Origin: a virus
DNA length: 35,056 nucleotides
Direction: 5' to 3' (one strand)
Virus record (IMG/VR): IMGVR_UViG_3300021373_000571
Span: 1 to 35,056 of that record
Shown here in pieces: positions 24,901 to 32,187 of this stretch; the first letter of the stretch is position 1; the number at the start of each line of letters is the position of its first letter. The notes beneath the pieces are model-generated. The model was not told the DNA's origin and made no database searches. It worked only from the letters and a program-made list of their open reading frames with translations. A program made the position numbers and the translations under genes.

Positions 24901-25750
24901 AAATCAAGTAACCAGTATTACACTAACAAACGCTGGTAGTGGATATACAGAAATTCCGAGAGTTAGACTTCTGGGTGGTGCTGGAGTAAGAAACTATGCT
25001 ACCGTTGGTTTGAATGTAAATAATGGAACATTACAAGGATTGACACTACAAAATAGTGAAGTTCCAACAACTTATCTAAAGTTTGGTGGCACACAACAAA
25101 CTAGATTTGTTACAACTAATGCTGTTAATGCATCTGATATTCTCAGAGTTACAGTTAAAGCAGCAAGAGGTAATGGAAAGAATGGTGGAGATCTACCAGA
25201 GAATGGTGGTGATGAGTTGCTGCTCTATTATAATACTGATGGAACAGATGTATTCCCAGGATCCAATTTCTTAGGAACACTTGTCCCAATTCCAACAACA
25301 AATAATGTAAATACTGATTATGATGGAACTGGAACTGGAACGAACCCAACAAATTGGTATACTTACAGTGTTGATCTTCCAGAGCAAGCACAAACAGAAA
25401 ACGTTAAGTTCCAACTAAGACAAGCAAGAGGAACTCCCTCTGGTGCTAATGATAACGCTTCTAATAGTGACCAGTATGGTATTATGGAAATCGCGTATGA
25501 ATTTAAACAAACTACTGAACTAGTGTTTGTTGCTTCCGATGGTAAAATCCCAACAGCGGATGACATTCAACAATATAATGTTGAAGGTCAAGCAACAGCA
25601 ACTTATACATCTGGTATCTTTGCAAATGATTTGACACTCACATTGTCGTCATCTAATCCAATTATCCCTAGTGCTGTTCTTGACCCTGATAGGAACATTC
25701 CATTGATCGAACCATACTTCCTGGTTAAGTATCTAATTAAGGCATACTAA
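21938..25750 (+). CDS. Collar-domain fibre protein 3, glycine-rich adhesin-like
   Basis: A 1270-residue protein. A collar element lies at about residues 75-100 (YEGYIYCDGREFYIKDYPAL) and at about 220 (MGTFQIPDLKAKR). Two related beta modules, each with a G-x-GY...P-x-V pattern, occur at about 110-185 and 970-1020. Metal-type histidine motifs are QHSHF and NHTHV. From about 470 to 880 there are several polyglycine runs, up to ten glycines, at about 633, 727 and 780. These recall the polyglycine-helix receptor-binding domains of T-even gp38-type adhesins (S16, T2). The C terminus is YFLVKYLIKAY. It is probably the host-specificity tip. The glycine codons give long GGT/GGC tracts prone to slippage. 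Confidence 0.83.
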   Translation: MAVALNPFYRNKRANFYTDKGTDSQAVGSIVQVLKSTTNSFDHNFVPTIVAQSGTTAYDVIAGDAAPEDNPEYQYEGYIYCDGREFYIKDYPALFEIIGNGYGGVASDGIDIISGGAGYSGTITVTIDAPPSGANQVFPGVTPVQATADATVVGGVISGVEVLNPGKGYDPENPPTVTITGSGGGSGATVAIRINEENGQIQAITKDNVWDYWPEDMGTFQIPDLKAKRIVGNGPVYGANSANVGNSELGVGINTIDGKWYMDKNAQKGMFALGNISTVGYTDVVDTIEASIVGGQVISVQLQPKKLAGAPQHSHFLLHSEAPQDTNYPMAVSGERYLVSYKASTGKINNFLPPGGIAYNHTHVLSKAPILDSSVSTYDIYNWSGGDQNSGSIKEPAYYYASGGAGAGSYQQITSIGTPDMKKFSASSNVGGRTVTTGGVPIYDTQETTYSTAGGPFSLAVPADLSQATITLIGGGGSGGSYTTQGNNGGASTLTVGSILTASAGGGQRGGAATSTTGGSGGNYGGHTISGSASGDVITLTTGSPDQGDGGDGGPGPIYNGSLSDPNQDPGQGGAAGTTPTGFNGTAGRSKQVADSANVNAGTFTYAASPSHSYTIGATNSNYTITGLTIELAGGGGRNCGNFGGNGCGAAGAGGAGKWMRIQLNQQYATAGTVLNFEPGAFGSVYNGQANAAHSGKGGRAGDGYGSNDGGGGGAATLVKFQSGNVIIAGAGGGGGGGGYGEGVCGQNGRSAPSPGDSVIETTEALFTGGGATGGGYGCTGGGGGGGGGGCGRAGDTAGGQPGSGGGGDGGHEEGYGGQRGLSAVRTTYATLQNSANNNTGNGYVSVTVSEDRGYWTAGAGGGGAGGFVSFIVPGSTLNGISTITTTVGEGGAGVNNGGTTSSAGSDGYASVKFQTIIGYEGGTESITIGDVFAAGSGDQDNGVNFYNSGTGTNASNGFKLPTTQIPQVVFEGGGGGSGATASCTVSGNQVTSITLTNAGSGYTEIPRVRLLGGAGVRNYATVGLNVNNGTLQGLTLQNSEVPTTYLKFGGTQQTRFVTTNAVNASDILRVTVKAARGNGKNGGDLPENGGDELLLYYNTDGTDVFPGSNFLGTLVPIPTTNNVNTDYDGTGTGTNPTNWYTYSVDLPEQAQTENVKFQLRQARGTPSGANDNASNSDQYGIMEIAYEFKQTTELVFVASDGKIPTADDIQQYNVEGQATATYTSGIFANDLTLTLSSSNPIIPSAVLDPDRNIPLIEPYFLVKYLIKAY

Positions 25751-25753
25751 ATA
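25746..25753 (+). promoter_or_regulatory. Late-promoter-like ACTAAATA
   Basis: ACTAAATA differs from the T4 late consensus TATAAATA at the first two positions. It overlaps the stop of the preceding gene and lies 29 bases before the chaperone-like gene, similar to the spacing of the perfect late promoter at 4665. Confidence 0.4.
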
Positions 25754-25782
25754 CACATAGCATAAAACTTGTTCCAGTAACC

Positions 25783-26670
25783 ATGAGCATCGTAGCAGAA
25801 GCTAATGTCCCTAATTTATTATTAGAACTTAGACTTTCGGACAGAACTATTACATATAGGGGAATGATGAAAGTCGTTCCTGATGGACACTGGGATAGTG
25901 AAGTTCGTCCTAAGTTGTATCCTCTTTGGGATACTGAAAAGGATCGCCTAATTGAATTCACATGGTATGATAACAACACATATCATTGTGTCAGAAGAAA
26001 GTTTGTCAAGAACTTTAAGACTGGTGAGTATGAGTGGAAGAACTATGAGATGGAGCAGACTGATGTAGAGGCTGCTAGATCTTTCTATGAGTTCTTGAAA
26101 GATACTTTTATCAATATTGAACAAATTCAAAATACAGAGTTCCAAGAAGAAATGGGACGCATGTATGGCGAAGTCAGAACTGAGAGTTGGTTATCTATTA
26201 GACTTGCTCGTAACTTCTTACTACAAGAAACTGATTACATCTTCTGTTCTGATGTGACAATGGATGCGGATCTTAAAGCAGAATATCAAACATATAGACA
26301 GAAGTTAAGAGATCTCCCAGCACAATTTGCTGATGTAGCAGTAAATGAAGTTAAGTTCCCAATCTCACCAGAATCTTTTCATGCTGTGTATGAAGTAAAT
26401 AATCCTGGTGTTGAATACTTGTCAACAGAAGATCAGTGGACAGCATTAGGATCATTCTTCTTTACGCAATTTAGAGATAAGATGGCGAAATATCTATCGG
26501 TCAGAGATATTACTGATAGAATGTATAACGCTAGGTTCTTAGAAGCACTCAGAGCTAATCCTGTTGGTATGGGCGGAACTGCCTGGTCAGTTGAACATCA
26601 GAACTTAGATAGCATTAAAGAACAACTTGATAAACTACTTGATAAACTAGATGACGGAGGTGCAGCATGA
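25783..26670 (+). CDS. Tail-assembly chaperone-like protein
   Basis: A 295-residue protein. Residues about 141-180 carry the signature of the phage tail assembly chaperone family (PF16778-like): a RNFLLQETDYIF helix and turn, an acidic DADLKAE linker, then YQTYRQKLRDLP. The N-terminal 100 residues form a separate beta-rich domain (TYRGMMKVVPDGHWD). The C terminus is helical and acidic (LDKLLDKLDDGG). Proteins with this motif help fold or trimerise tail fibres and are typically encoded just after them, as here. Its last 4 bases overlap the next gene (ATGA). Whether it is a chaperone or has joined the virion cannot be told from sequence. Confidence 0.75.
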   Translation: MSIVAEANVPNLLLELRLSDRTITYRGMMKVVPDGHWDSEVRPKLYPLWDTEKDRLIEFTWYDNNTYHCVRRKFVKNFKTGEYEWKNYEMEQTDVEAARSFYEFLKDTFINIEQIQNTEFQEEMGRMYGEVRTESWLSIRLARNFLLQETDYIFCSDVTMDADLKAEYQTYRQKLRDLPAQFADVAVNEVKFPISPESFHAVYEVNNPGVEYLSTEDQWTALGSFFFTQFRDKMAKYLSVRDITDRMYNARFLEALRANPVGMGGTAWSVEHQNLDSIKEQLDKLLDKLDDGGAA

Positions 26671-27020
26671 TTACCGTAATTGAAGGACTATCAGTATTTG
26701 AACTGGCATCTAGTCATTGTGTCATGAATAACAAGTGTTTGTTGTATTTCAACAATGCACTGTGGGCATCGTTTAGTGAAAATAAAAAAGAACAAATTTT
26801 GTCATTCTATTCAGACTATGCACCAGAAGATGTCATCGAAGAGATGAGACTTGGTAGAAACTGTGTTATCGAATATGATAATGAAGACGTTGCAGTTCTA
26901 AATGCATCTGAATGGTTCCCACCAGCAGTAGCGTGTCCTGATGCAGATCATTTCTTCAGAGCATTGGTAATCAATCAGCAAGCAAGCATCGTATTTGAGA
27001 ACATCAACCCAGTTGCTTGA
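26667..27020 (+). CDS. Hypothetical protein co-translated with the chaperone
   Basis: A 117-residue acidic protein, mixed alpha/beta, with three cysteines (residues 18, 24 and 66) near the start and middle and a PPAVACPDADHF segment. No signal peptide or known motif is seen. The ATGA overlap with the chaperone-like gene suggests a linked role in tail assembly, but that is inference. Its TGA forms part of the -35 box of the promoter at 27017. Confidence 0.75.
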   Translation: MITVIEGLSVFELASSHCVMNNKCLLYFNNALWASFSENKKEQILSFYSDYAPEDVIEEMRLGRNCVIEYDNEDVAVLNASEWFPPAVACPDADHFFRALVINQQASIVFENINPVA

Positions 27021-27046
27021 CAAGGGGTTGACACCCATGCTATGGT
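27017..27046 (+). promoter_or_regulatory. Sigma70 promoter with tandem TTGACA boxes
   Basis: TTGACA (27017-27022) is 18 bases from TATGGT (27041-27046), which is preceded by TGC, an extended -10 element. A second TTGACA at 27028-27033 sits exactly 11 bases after the first but has no matching -10 box. It drives the gene at 27069. Confidence 0.6.
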
Positions 27047-27068
27047 GGTGAGACACTTGTGAAACAGC

Positions 27069-27302
27069 ATGAAAGTCCCCACACAATATGAATTGACGCA
27101 TCTGCAGCTGCAAGCGATGCTCCGTGATCACAATATTCCCGAAAGCGAAGTAAAATACTTGGGTGAATTTGAATACACTGCTGAATACCAAGCACACCCA
27201 GAATACCATGGTTATATGATGCATTGGTATCGCATTGGTAATGAACATGAAGTTCCTGTCTGCGACATCGCATCCGTCGATCGAACCGACGAGGACGATT
27301 GA
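27069..27302 (+). CDS. Small hypothetical protein
   Basis: A 77-residue acidic protein with a helical first part and a His/Tyr/Trp-rich centre (HPEYHGYMMHWYRIG) and an acidic tail. No family is recognised. It has its own sigma70-type promoter 23 bases upstream and a terminator hairpin 14 bases downstream, so it can be expressed as a single-gene unit. Confidence 0.78.
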   Translation: MKVPTQYELTHLQLQAMLRDHNIPESEVKYLGEFEYTAEYQAHPEYHGYMMHWYRIGNEHEVPVCDIASVDRTDEDD

Positions 27303-27315
27303 AGAACTGTCACAT

Positions 27316-27334
27316 GGGGTCGCAAGACCCCTTT
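27316..27334 (+). terminator. Short terminator with GCAA tetraloop
   Basis: A perfect 6-bp stem, GGGGTC / GACCCC, with a stable GCAA loop is followed by only TTTCT. The stem is strong but the T tract is weak. It lies between the 77-residue gene and the helicase. Confidence 0.7.
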
Positions 27335-27343
27335 CTCATGCCC

Positions 27344-27349
27344 TATACT
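27344..27349 (+). promoter_or_regulatory. Possible -10 box before the helicase
   Basis: TATACT within CCCTATACTA, 22 bases before the helicase ATG. The same CCTATACTA occurs at 34491-34499. There is no credible -35 box, because that position lies inside the terminator stem. Confidence 0.4.
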
Positions 27350-27371
27350 ATTCACATCAACGACGCACCGC

Positions 27372-28619
27372 ATGACCCTGACCCTTCGCCCTCACCAGCA
27401 GCGTATGCTCGATGCTCTGCTGTCTGCTGACCGTGGGCGTCTTACCTGCCCCACAGGCGGCGGCAAGACCCTTGTGATGATCCTTGACACTCTGCGTCGC
27501 CTGCAAGCGGCAGACCGCCCCCAGACGATCGTAGTGGTCTCTCCTCGCATCCTGCTGTCTGTTCAGTTGTATGAAGAGTTCTTTGCTGAACTCAATGGTA
27601 AGGTTGATGTTGCTGTGATGCATGTTCACAGCGGTGAGGTTGAAGGCAACAGCACCACTAAGATCCAAGAGATCCAGTGTCATGCTGCTGTGTGTGCTGC
27701 TGCTAACACTCACCAACTGATCTTCACCACTTACAACTCTCTGCGTCGTATCAACGAGGCAGGTATTGATGTTGACACCATCTATTATGATGAGGCGCAC
27801 AACTCTGTTCGCCGTGACTTCTTCAAAGAAGTTGCTGCTGCTTCGCTGACTGCTAAGCAAGCATACTATTTGACTGCCACTCCTAAGTATCGTGGTGGTG
27901 CTATCAGTATGAACAACACTGATGTGTATGGTTCTGAACTGATCAATGTTCCTGCTCCTGAACTGATTGCTAACGGTAGCATCATTCCTCCTACCATTCA
28001 AGCACACACTATTGACATCGAGCGTCACAAGTCTGTGCTCGCTGCTGAGAATGACCGTGAGGTTCTTCTTGACATCGTGAACAAACTTGATGGTGAGGAT
28101 GCCCAGAAGATCCTGGTTGCTGCTCCTAACACTCGTGTGCTGTGGGCATTGCTGACTGGCACCAATGTGATGCAGGAGTTTGCTGATCGTGGTTATGATG
28201 TGCTCCACATCACCAGCAAGCATGGTGCCTATGTGAACAAAACTAAGGTCGGTCGTCAAGAGTTCTTTGACACTCTTGATGCTTGGGGCAAAGATCCCAG
28301 CCGTAAGTTTATCATGTTCCACTACAGCATCCTGTCTGAGGGTATCAACGTCCCTGGTCTTACCCATACTATTCTCCTTCGCAATCTGCCTGTGATCGAG
28401 ATGGCACAGACCATTGGGCGTGTGATCCGTCTTGACAAGCGTGATGCTGCTGACATCGCTGCTGGCAAGATCCCTGCTGGCAAACTTGATTTCTATCGCA
28501 AGCGCACTGGTTTCGTCACGGTCCCTGTCTTTACGAATTATGGCAAACAGACCGAGAAGCGTCTCCAGAGTGTGGTAGACTGTATTTTCGTCAAAGGCGT
28601 CGCCGCCACCCAATTCTGA
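27372..28619 (+). CDS. SF2 DNA/RNA helicase (DEAH type)
   Basis: A 415-residue superfamily 2 helicase with both RecA-like domains: a Q-type start (LRPHQQRMLDAL, 5-16), Walker A CPTGGGKT (26-33), motif Ia VVVSPRILL, motif II YYDEAH (139-143), motif III LTATP (167-171), motif V EGINVPGL and motif VI QTIGRVIR (346-353). It resembles helicases of the SSL2/restriction-R-subunit type rather than replicative helicases. It lacks nuclease motifs of its own. The first 60 bases are 60% GC and codons prefer C/G at third positions, unlike the AT-rich structural genes. The next gene starts 4 bases after its stop. It may translocate on DNA for the nuclease/methylase pair that follows, or work in replication/repair like UvsW. 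The context favours the first only weakly. Confidence 0.85.
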   Translation: MTLTLRPHQQRMLDALLSADRGRLTCPTGGGKTLVMILDTLRRLQAADRPQTIVVVSPRILLSVQLYEEFFAELNGKVDVAVMHVHSGEVEGNSTTKIQEIQCHAAVCAAANTHQLIFTTYNSLRRINEAGIDVDTIYYDEAHNSVRRDFFKEVAAASLTAKQAYYLTATPKYRGGAISMNNTDVYGSELINVPAPELIANGSIIPPTIQAHTIDIERHKSVLAAENDREVLLDIVNKLDGEDAQKILVAAPNTRVLWALLTGTNVMQEFADRGYDVLHITSKHGAYVNKTKVGRQEFFDTLDAWGKDPSRKFIMFHYSILSEGINVPGLTHTILLRNLPVIEMAQTIGRVIRLDKRDAADIAAGKIPAGKLDFYRKRTGFVTVPVFTNYGKQTEKRLQSVVDCIFVKGVAATQF

Positions 28620-28623
28620 TCCC

Positions 28624-29319
28624 ATGGGCACCACAACACAAAAGAAAGCAGGTTCTACGGCAAAACGCCAGGGACATGTTCAAGAAAGCAAATCCGCAGA
28701 TCGTCTGACTAAATCTACTGGTTTCGAGCACACTACAGACGGTGCTAACAACACCAAACGAGACGTTATTTGTGAAGATCTAGAGCTCTATTATAGTCAG
28801 AAGTCTGTATCTGGAAAGAACACTCAATGCCATCTCACCTCTTGGAATGTGTGGTGTGATTACTTCAACATCACTGGAGAACTTCGCCAGTGGTTTGGAT
28901 TGTTCTTCGGTACTTCTGGGGAAGATGTTAGCAACGGTGCTCATCCTCAGCGTCGTGTTGTTGATAGCGAACTGAATGATCTTGGGGTCAAGTGGTTCAA
29001 CGATCACAAAATGGAGACCTTTGATGCTATCGTTCGCAAGGGTATCTATCTCAATCGAAAGACCAAACAGATTGAAGTTGGCGAACCTGTCAACAAAATG
29101 ATATGGTATAATAAGAAGACTGGAGATCTCAAAACCTTTGACATTCAGAAGATTGCTGATGTTATTGAAGGTGGACAGTGGGTTATGCAACCCTCTACAC
29201 TTTGGTTCATTGATGCTAACGGCAACAAACTATTTCACCTTCAGATGAAAGGATCTGGAGAGAAGTTCACCTCTGGTTATCACTCCCTGATGTTCCACAT
29301 TTACGAACCCCAAGTATGA
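28624..29319 (+). CDS. Putative restriction-type nuclease (uncertain)
   Basis: A 231-residue protein with a basic N terminus and no clear family. Two segments could form a PD-(D/E)xK-type site. One is E35, then TKRDVIC with D47, then YYSQKS with K60. The other is a C-terminal D197-x9-Q207-M-K209 (FHLQMKGSGEKF). Both have a non-standard residue two places before the lysine, so the assignment is tentative. The gene lies 4 bases after the helicase and overlaps the methyltransferase by 4 bases (ATGA), the usual arrangement for a type II restriction enzyme and its methylase. Alternatives are a DNA-binding accessory or an unrelated phage protein. Confidence 0.45.
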   Translation: MGTTTQKKAGSTAKRQGHVQESKSADRLTKSTGFEHTTDGANNTKRDVICEDLELYYSQKSVSGKNTQCHLTSWNVWCDYFNITGELRQWFGLFFGTSGEDVSNGAHPQRRVVDSELNDLGVKWFNDHKMETFDAIVRKGIYLNRKTKQIEVGEPVNKMIWYNKKTGDLKTFDIQKIADVIEGGQWVMQPSTLWFIDANGNKLFHLQMKGSGEKFTSGYHSLMFHIYEPQV

Positions 29320-30041
29320 TTATCAATAAAGACTGTATCGAAGGTATGAAAGAGATGGAAGACAATTCCATCGATTGTATTGTCACATCTCCACCATACA
29401 ACAAGAAAGGTCTACTTGGCAAGGTCAAGCAGGGTAATCAAATCTGGGGTAAATTCCAGATTGATTACAATACCTATGGTGATGACATGCCCGAGGATGA
29501 GTATCAGGCATGGATGATAGCATTTCTAAATGAGTGTCATCGTATTATTAAACCTGATGGTTCTATCTTTTTTAATCACAAACCACGAAGATTTAAAAAT
29601 AGATGCTATTTGCCCACTGATTTTATTATACATAGTGACGCTCAGTTGTATCAACTGATCATTTGGGATAGGAGAAACTCTCCTAACATTCGTAATGATG
29701 TTCTCGTGCCATGCACAGAACATATCTATTGGTTCTGTAAAAAGAAACCAAAAGTATTTCGGGATGCTATCTCTCCAGAATATAGAGGAGAGGTATGGGT
29801 TATCAATCCCGAGCGTCAAAAGCAACACCCAGCACCATTTCCTGAACAGTTGGTGCGTAACTGTATCCAACTGACTACACAGGAAGGTGACATCGTACTA
29901 GATCCTTTTATGGGTTCTGGTACTACTGCTAAAGTTGCAACAGATCTTAACCGTAACTGGATAGGGTTTGACATTGACGAAAAGTATGCTAAAATAACCC
30001 AAGAACGCACAAAGAAAGGACTTGCTTCTTTCCTTGGGTGA
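29316..30041 (+). CDS. Beta-class DNA methyltransferase (N6-A or N4-C)
   Basis: A 241-residue SAM-dependent amino-methyltransferase. The catalytic motif IV TSPPYN (24-29) comes first and the SAM-binding motif I DPFMGSGTTA (196-205) is near the C terminus, the permuted order of the beta class. FPEQL (about 176) and WIGFDID (220-226) are the usual flanking motifs. TSPPY is found in both N4-cytosine and N6-adenine enzymes, so the base cannot be decided here. It overlaps the preceding putative nuclease gene by 4 bases. In a phage it could protect DNA from host restriction or serve as the modification half of a phage restriction pair. Confidence 0.92.
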   Translation: MIINKDCIEGMKEMEDNSIDCIVTSPPYNKKGLLGKVKQGNQIWGKFQIDYNTYGDDMPEDEYQAWMIAFLNECHRIIKPDGSIFFNHKPRRFKNRCYLPTDFIIHSDAQLYQLIIWDRRNSPNIRNDVLVPCTEHIYWFCKKKPKVFRDAISPEYRGEVWVINPERQKQHPAPFPEQLVRNCIQLTTQEGDIVLDPFMGSGTTAKVATDLNRNWIGFDIDEKYAKITQERTKKGLASFLG

Positions 30042-30094
30042 GGTCAACCATTCAACCCCCTCACTAGTTCATTGTAAACACTACTAAAAGTCTC

Positions 30095-31297
30095 ATGACA
30101 CAAGTAATCGAAAAAACAGAACAAGAACAAGAACAAGAAAAAGTCTACGCAGAGCTGCAGCGTATTATCTCCCTTGCAGAAGACAAGGTTGATGAAAAGG
30201 TTTTATTAGACCTGTCTCAGTATCGGGTAGTAGATCAGATGCCTCAAGGTCTTCCCCTCATGGAAGATGTCATTAGAGATTATATCTCTGGTGAGAAATA
30301 TCTTGGTGGCGAAACTATTCTCGTGCTTGCGAGAGTTGGAGATATCTACGGAGATCCCACATATAATCGCGTAGAAGAGATTAACTACAACAATTGCGCC
30401 AAGCAAATCAGAAACGTTGGTGGTTATTCTTATGCTGCTGCTGATGTGCTCTCAGCATATTTGCGTCCTAATGCTAAGGTTGTCTCTACAAAAGGCAATC
30501 ACCGTATCACTATGAACTGGTTGGTTCTTAGAGATCCTAATGCTAGAACTCCCGTTGCTCTCAAATTGCATAGTCGAAAGGCTACTTTGGCAGAAATGGT
30601 TGTGATTGAAGCACAAGATCACACCCGCGATTGTTCTTATCGCACCCCACAAAAAGGTGATGATAAGTTCAAATCAAATTTCCATGCTAATGAACCATGG
30701 GCAGTAGATCTGTACAACTATTGTGCAAAGTATAATATTGGTATTGCTGGTACTAACCCCAGTGCAGTATTTGATTTGCCTCGTTACAGTTATCTTTCTC
30801 GTGCCATCAAAGAGTATGGCGCAGTGTTTGCTGATAAGTTTCTAAGGGCATTCACTAAGAACAAGTGTTCAGATGTTATTGGTGGTAACATTATCATTGC
30901 TGGCACTTCTTTCTGTAGTCATTTCAGGCAAACCATTGATGATATTGACAACAAATACAATGTCGATTCATTCTCTGATATGCTACATTTTTACTTCGAG
31001 AAGTGGGGTGAACTGATGGAAAGTATTGGTGAACCAGGGAACAATGTCACACAAGAGCAAATCACAGATGCTGCTGCTTGGAACAATCCTAAAGGGCAAG
31101 AACCAGGAGTTGCACGATTTGTATTCATGTACAATTCGTATTGTGCCCGTGAGAAGTACAATCTCAAGGGTACTGCTAACACAGTTATTCCTTTTGAGAG
31201 TGATTCTAAGACCAATGAGTGGAATGTTTTCCTTGAGACATGCCACGAATATATCCGTCCTAGCATCTACACTGTTGCTAAAACTCGTTTCTTCTAA
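30095..31297 (+). CDS. ParB/Srx-fold-like protein
   Basis: A 400-residue protein. After a Glu/Gln-rich N terminus (about 1-35), residues 110-160 contain VVSTKGNHRITM (129-140) in the position of the G-x-R/NHR nucleotide-binding motif of ParB/sulfiredoxin-fold domains. The C-terminal half is alpha-rich with conserved-looking aromatic and cysteine residues (DMLHFYFEKWGEL) and no recognisable motif. ParB-like domains bind CTP or act as nucleases or in DNA partitioning. Many phages carry them next to DNA-modification genes. Here it follows the methyltransferase by 53 bases. A strong hairpin follows it. The ParB assignment rests on one motif. Confidence 0.6.
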   Translation: MTQVIEKTEQEQEQEKVYAELQRIISLAEDKVDEKVLLDLSQYRVVDQMPQGLPLMEDVIRDYISGEKYLGGETILVLARVGDIYGDPTYNRVEEINYNNCAKQIRNVGGYSYAAADVLSAYLRPNAKVVSTKGNHRITMNWLVLRDPNARTPVALKLHSRKATLAEMVVIEAQDHTRDCSYRTPQKGDDKFKSNFHANEPWAVDLYNYCAKYNIGIAGTNPSAVFDLPRYSYLSRAIKEYGAVFADKFLRAFTKNKCSDVIGGNIIIAGTSFCSHFRQTIDDIDNKYNVDSFSDMLHFYFEKWGELMESIGEPGNNVTQEQITDAAAWNNPKGQEPGVARFVFMYNSYCAREKYNLKGTANTVIPFESDSKTNEWNVFLETCHEYIRPSIYTVAKTRFF

Positions 31298-31315
31298 ACT
31301 GAATAGTTAAGAATG

Positions 31316-31342
31316 TGTGAGGGAATCCCATTTTCCCTCACA
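31316..31342 (+). terminator. Strong hairpin after the ParB-like gene
   Basis: A perfect 10-bp stem, TGTGAGGGAA / TTCCCTCACA, extendable by one G-T pair, with a 7-base loop. No run of T follows, so it may be an mRNA-stabilising 3' end or a terminator helped by Rho or host factors. It lies 18 bases after the stop. Confidence 0.6.
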
Positions 31343-31376
31343 TCCAATCTAAAATACCTTAGTTTGACAGACACCT

Positions 31377-31559
31377 ATGGATCAGCAAAAGCACGACAAA
31401 CGCAGAGATGCCCTTGGTTTATTCTATGAGAGTGTATTAAAACCAGACAGCGAACTGCGCCAATGTGCCCATAACCAAGAATGTTTCCATGAGTTGATGG
31501 AATGGCGCTCTGAAGTGCTAGAATACCTTGACCACCGCCGCAATGAGGAATTTAACTGA
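31377..31559 (+). CDS. Small hypothetical protein
   Basis: A 60-residue, highly charged helical protein (His, Arg, Glu-rich) with two cysteines (CAHNQECFHE) spaced C-x5-C, which with the nearby histidines could bind a metal. No family is recognised. The TGATG junction overlaps the next gene by one base. A possible -10 box (TAAAAT, 31350-31355) lies upstream. Confidence 0.72.
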   Translation: MDQQKHDKRRDALGLFYESVLKPDSELRQCAHNQECFHELMEWRSEVLEYLDHRRNEEFN

Positions 31560-31861
31560 TGACTATTGAAGGACGCCCTGACATTCAAGTTCCCAATGAC
31601 TATTGGCAGAAAGAGTATGAAACACAGCGCAAAGATCGTATGCAAGATTGCATCGATGATTACCTCCAAGATGATAAAGTATCAAGCAGACGAGCATATG
31701 AAGAGATGCTATCTTGCATCCAAGATGTGATAGATTATCACAGAAAAAGCATGGAGAAAGCAACTGTGCTAAAATCTTTGATGATGGGTCATCGTGAGGT
31801 TGACTTTGCTGATGAACTTGCTGAGAAATGGCAGTATGATAAACTACCTGAGCGTTTCTAA
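31559..31861 (+). CDS. Small hypothetical helical protein
   Basis: A 100-residue, charged, mostly helical protein with two cysteines (QDCIDDYL and LSCIQDVI) in similar helical contexts, possibly a short internal repeat (x-x-C-I-x-D). No known domain. It overlaps its neighbours by one base on each side and belongs to the operon from 31377 to about 32500. Confidence 0.75.
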   Translation: MTIEGRPDIQVPNDYWQKEYETQRKDRMQDCIDDYLQDDKVSSRRAYEEMLSCIQDVIDYHRKSMEKATVLKSLMMGHREVDFADELAEKWQYDKLPERF

Positions 31862-32073
31862 TGAATGAGAAAGAGCGTTTGCTGTTGGCATTGCAGCAAA
31901 TAAATAATATCACCTCACTGCTGCAGGACAACAAGTATAAAAACTACTTGTACAGCAATCTTATCACTATTGAGGTAGAATTACAACGACAACTCACTAA
32001 TTTAACATATCATGAGCGAAGAAGATTTCAAGAAAGCAATGGAAAATGTTCTGAGAATGCAGAACAACAATGA
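31861..32073 (+). CDS. Small hypothetical helical protein
   Basis: A 70-residue protein starting on the previous stop (TAATG). The first 50 residues form amphipathic leucine-rich helices, suggesting a coiled coil or helical bundle. The final 20 residues are charged and lie in the region overlapping the next gene in another frame, so the C terminus may be an extension gained by loss of an earlier stop. Function unknown. Confidence 0.68.
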   Translation: MNEKERLLLALQQINNITSLLQDNKYKNYLYSNLITIEVELQRQLTNLTYHERRRFQESNGKCSENAEQQ

Positions 32074-32179
32074 CGCAAACTTTCAGATCCTGCAAGCACA
32101 AATTGATCGACTACAGCAGCAAATTGCTGATCTTGTAGAATTAAAAGATGTTTTCCGTCTTCCAAATAAAATCAACTAG
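32012..32179 (+). CDS. Small coiled-coil protein
   Basis: A 55-residue protein starting inside the previous gene. Its middle has heptad-like spacing (ILQAQIDRLQQQIADLVELKD), typical of a dimeric coiled coil. AATTTAAC precedes the ATG and no strong ribosome site is seen, so it probably relies on translation from the gene it overlaps. Coiled-coil character supports a real protein. Confidence 0.62.
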   Translation: MSEEDFKKAMENVLRMQNNNDANFQILQAQIDRLQQQIADLVELKDVFRLPNKIN

Positions 32180-32187
32180 TTTGACTG

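Noticed and set aside
27357-28634. 425-codon open frame on the minus strand opposite the helicase
   Set aside because: It lies exactly opposite a gene with complete helicase motifs. The open frame comes from GC-biased codons (frequent CTG, GCT, GTC). Its protein has no recognisable features and it would start and end at the helicase boundaries.
30038-30064. 6-bp stem GTGAGG/CCTCAC after the beta-class methyltransferase
   Set aside because: A 15-base loop and no T tract make it too weak to call a terminator.
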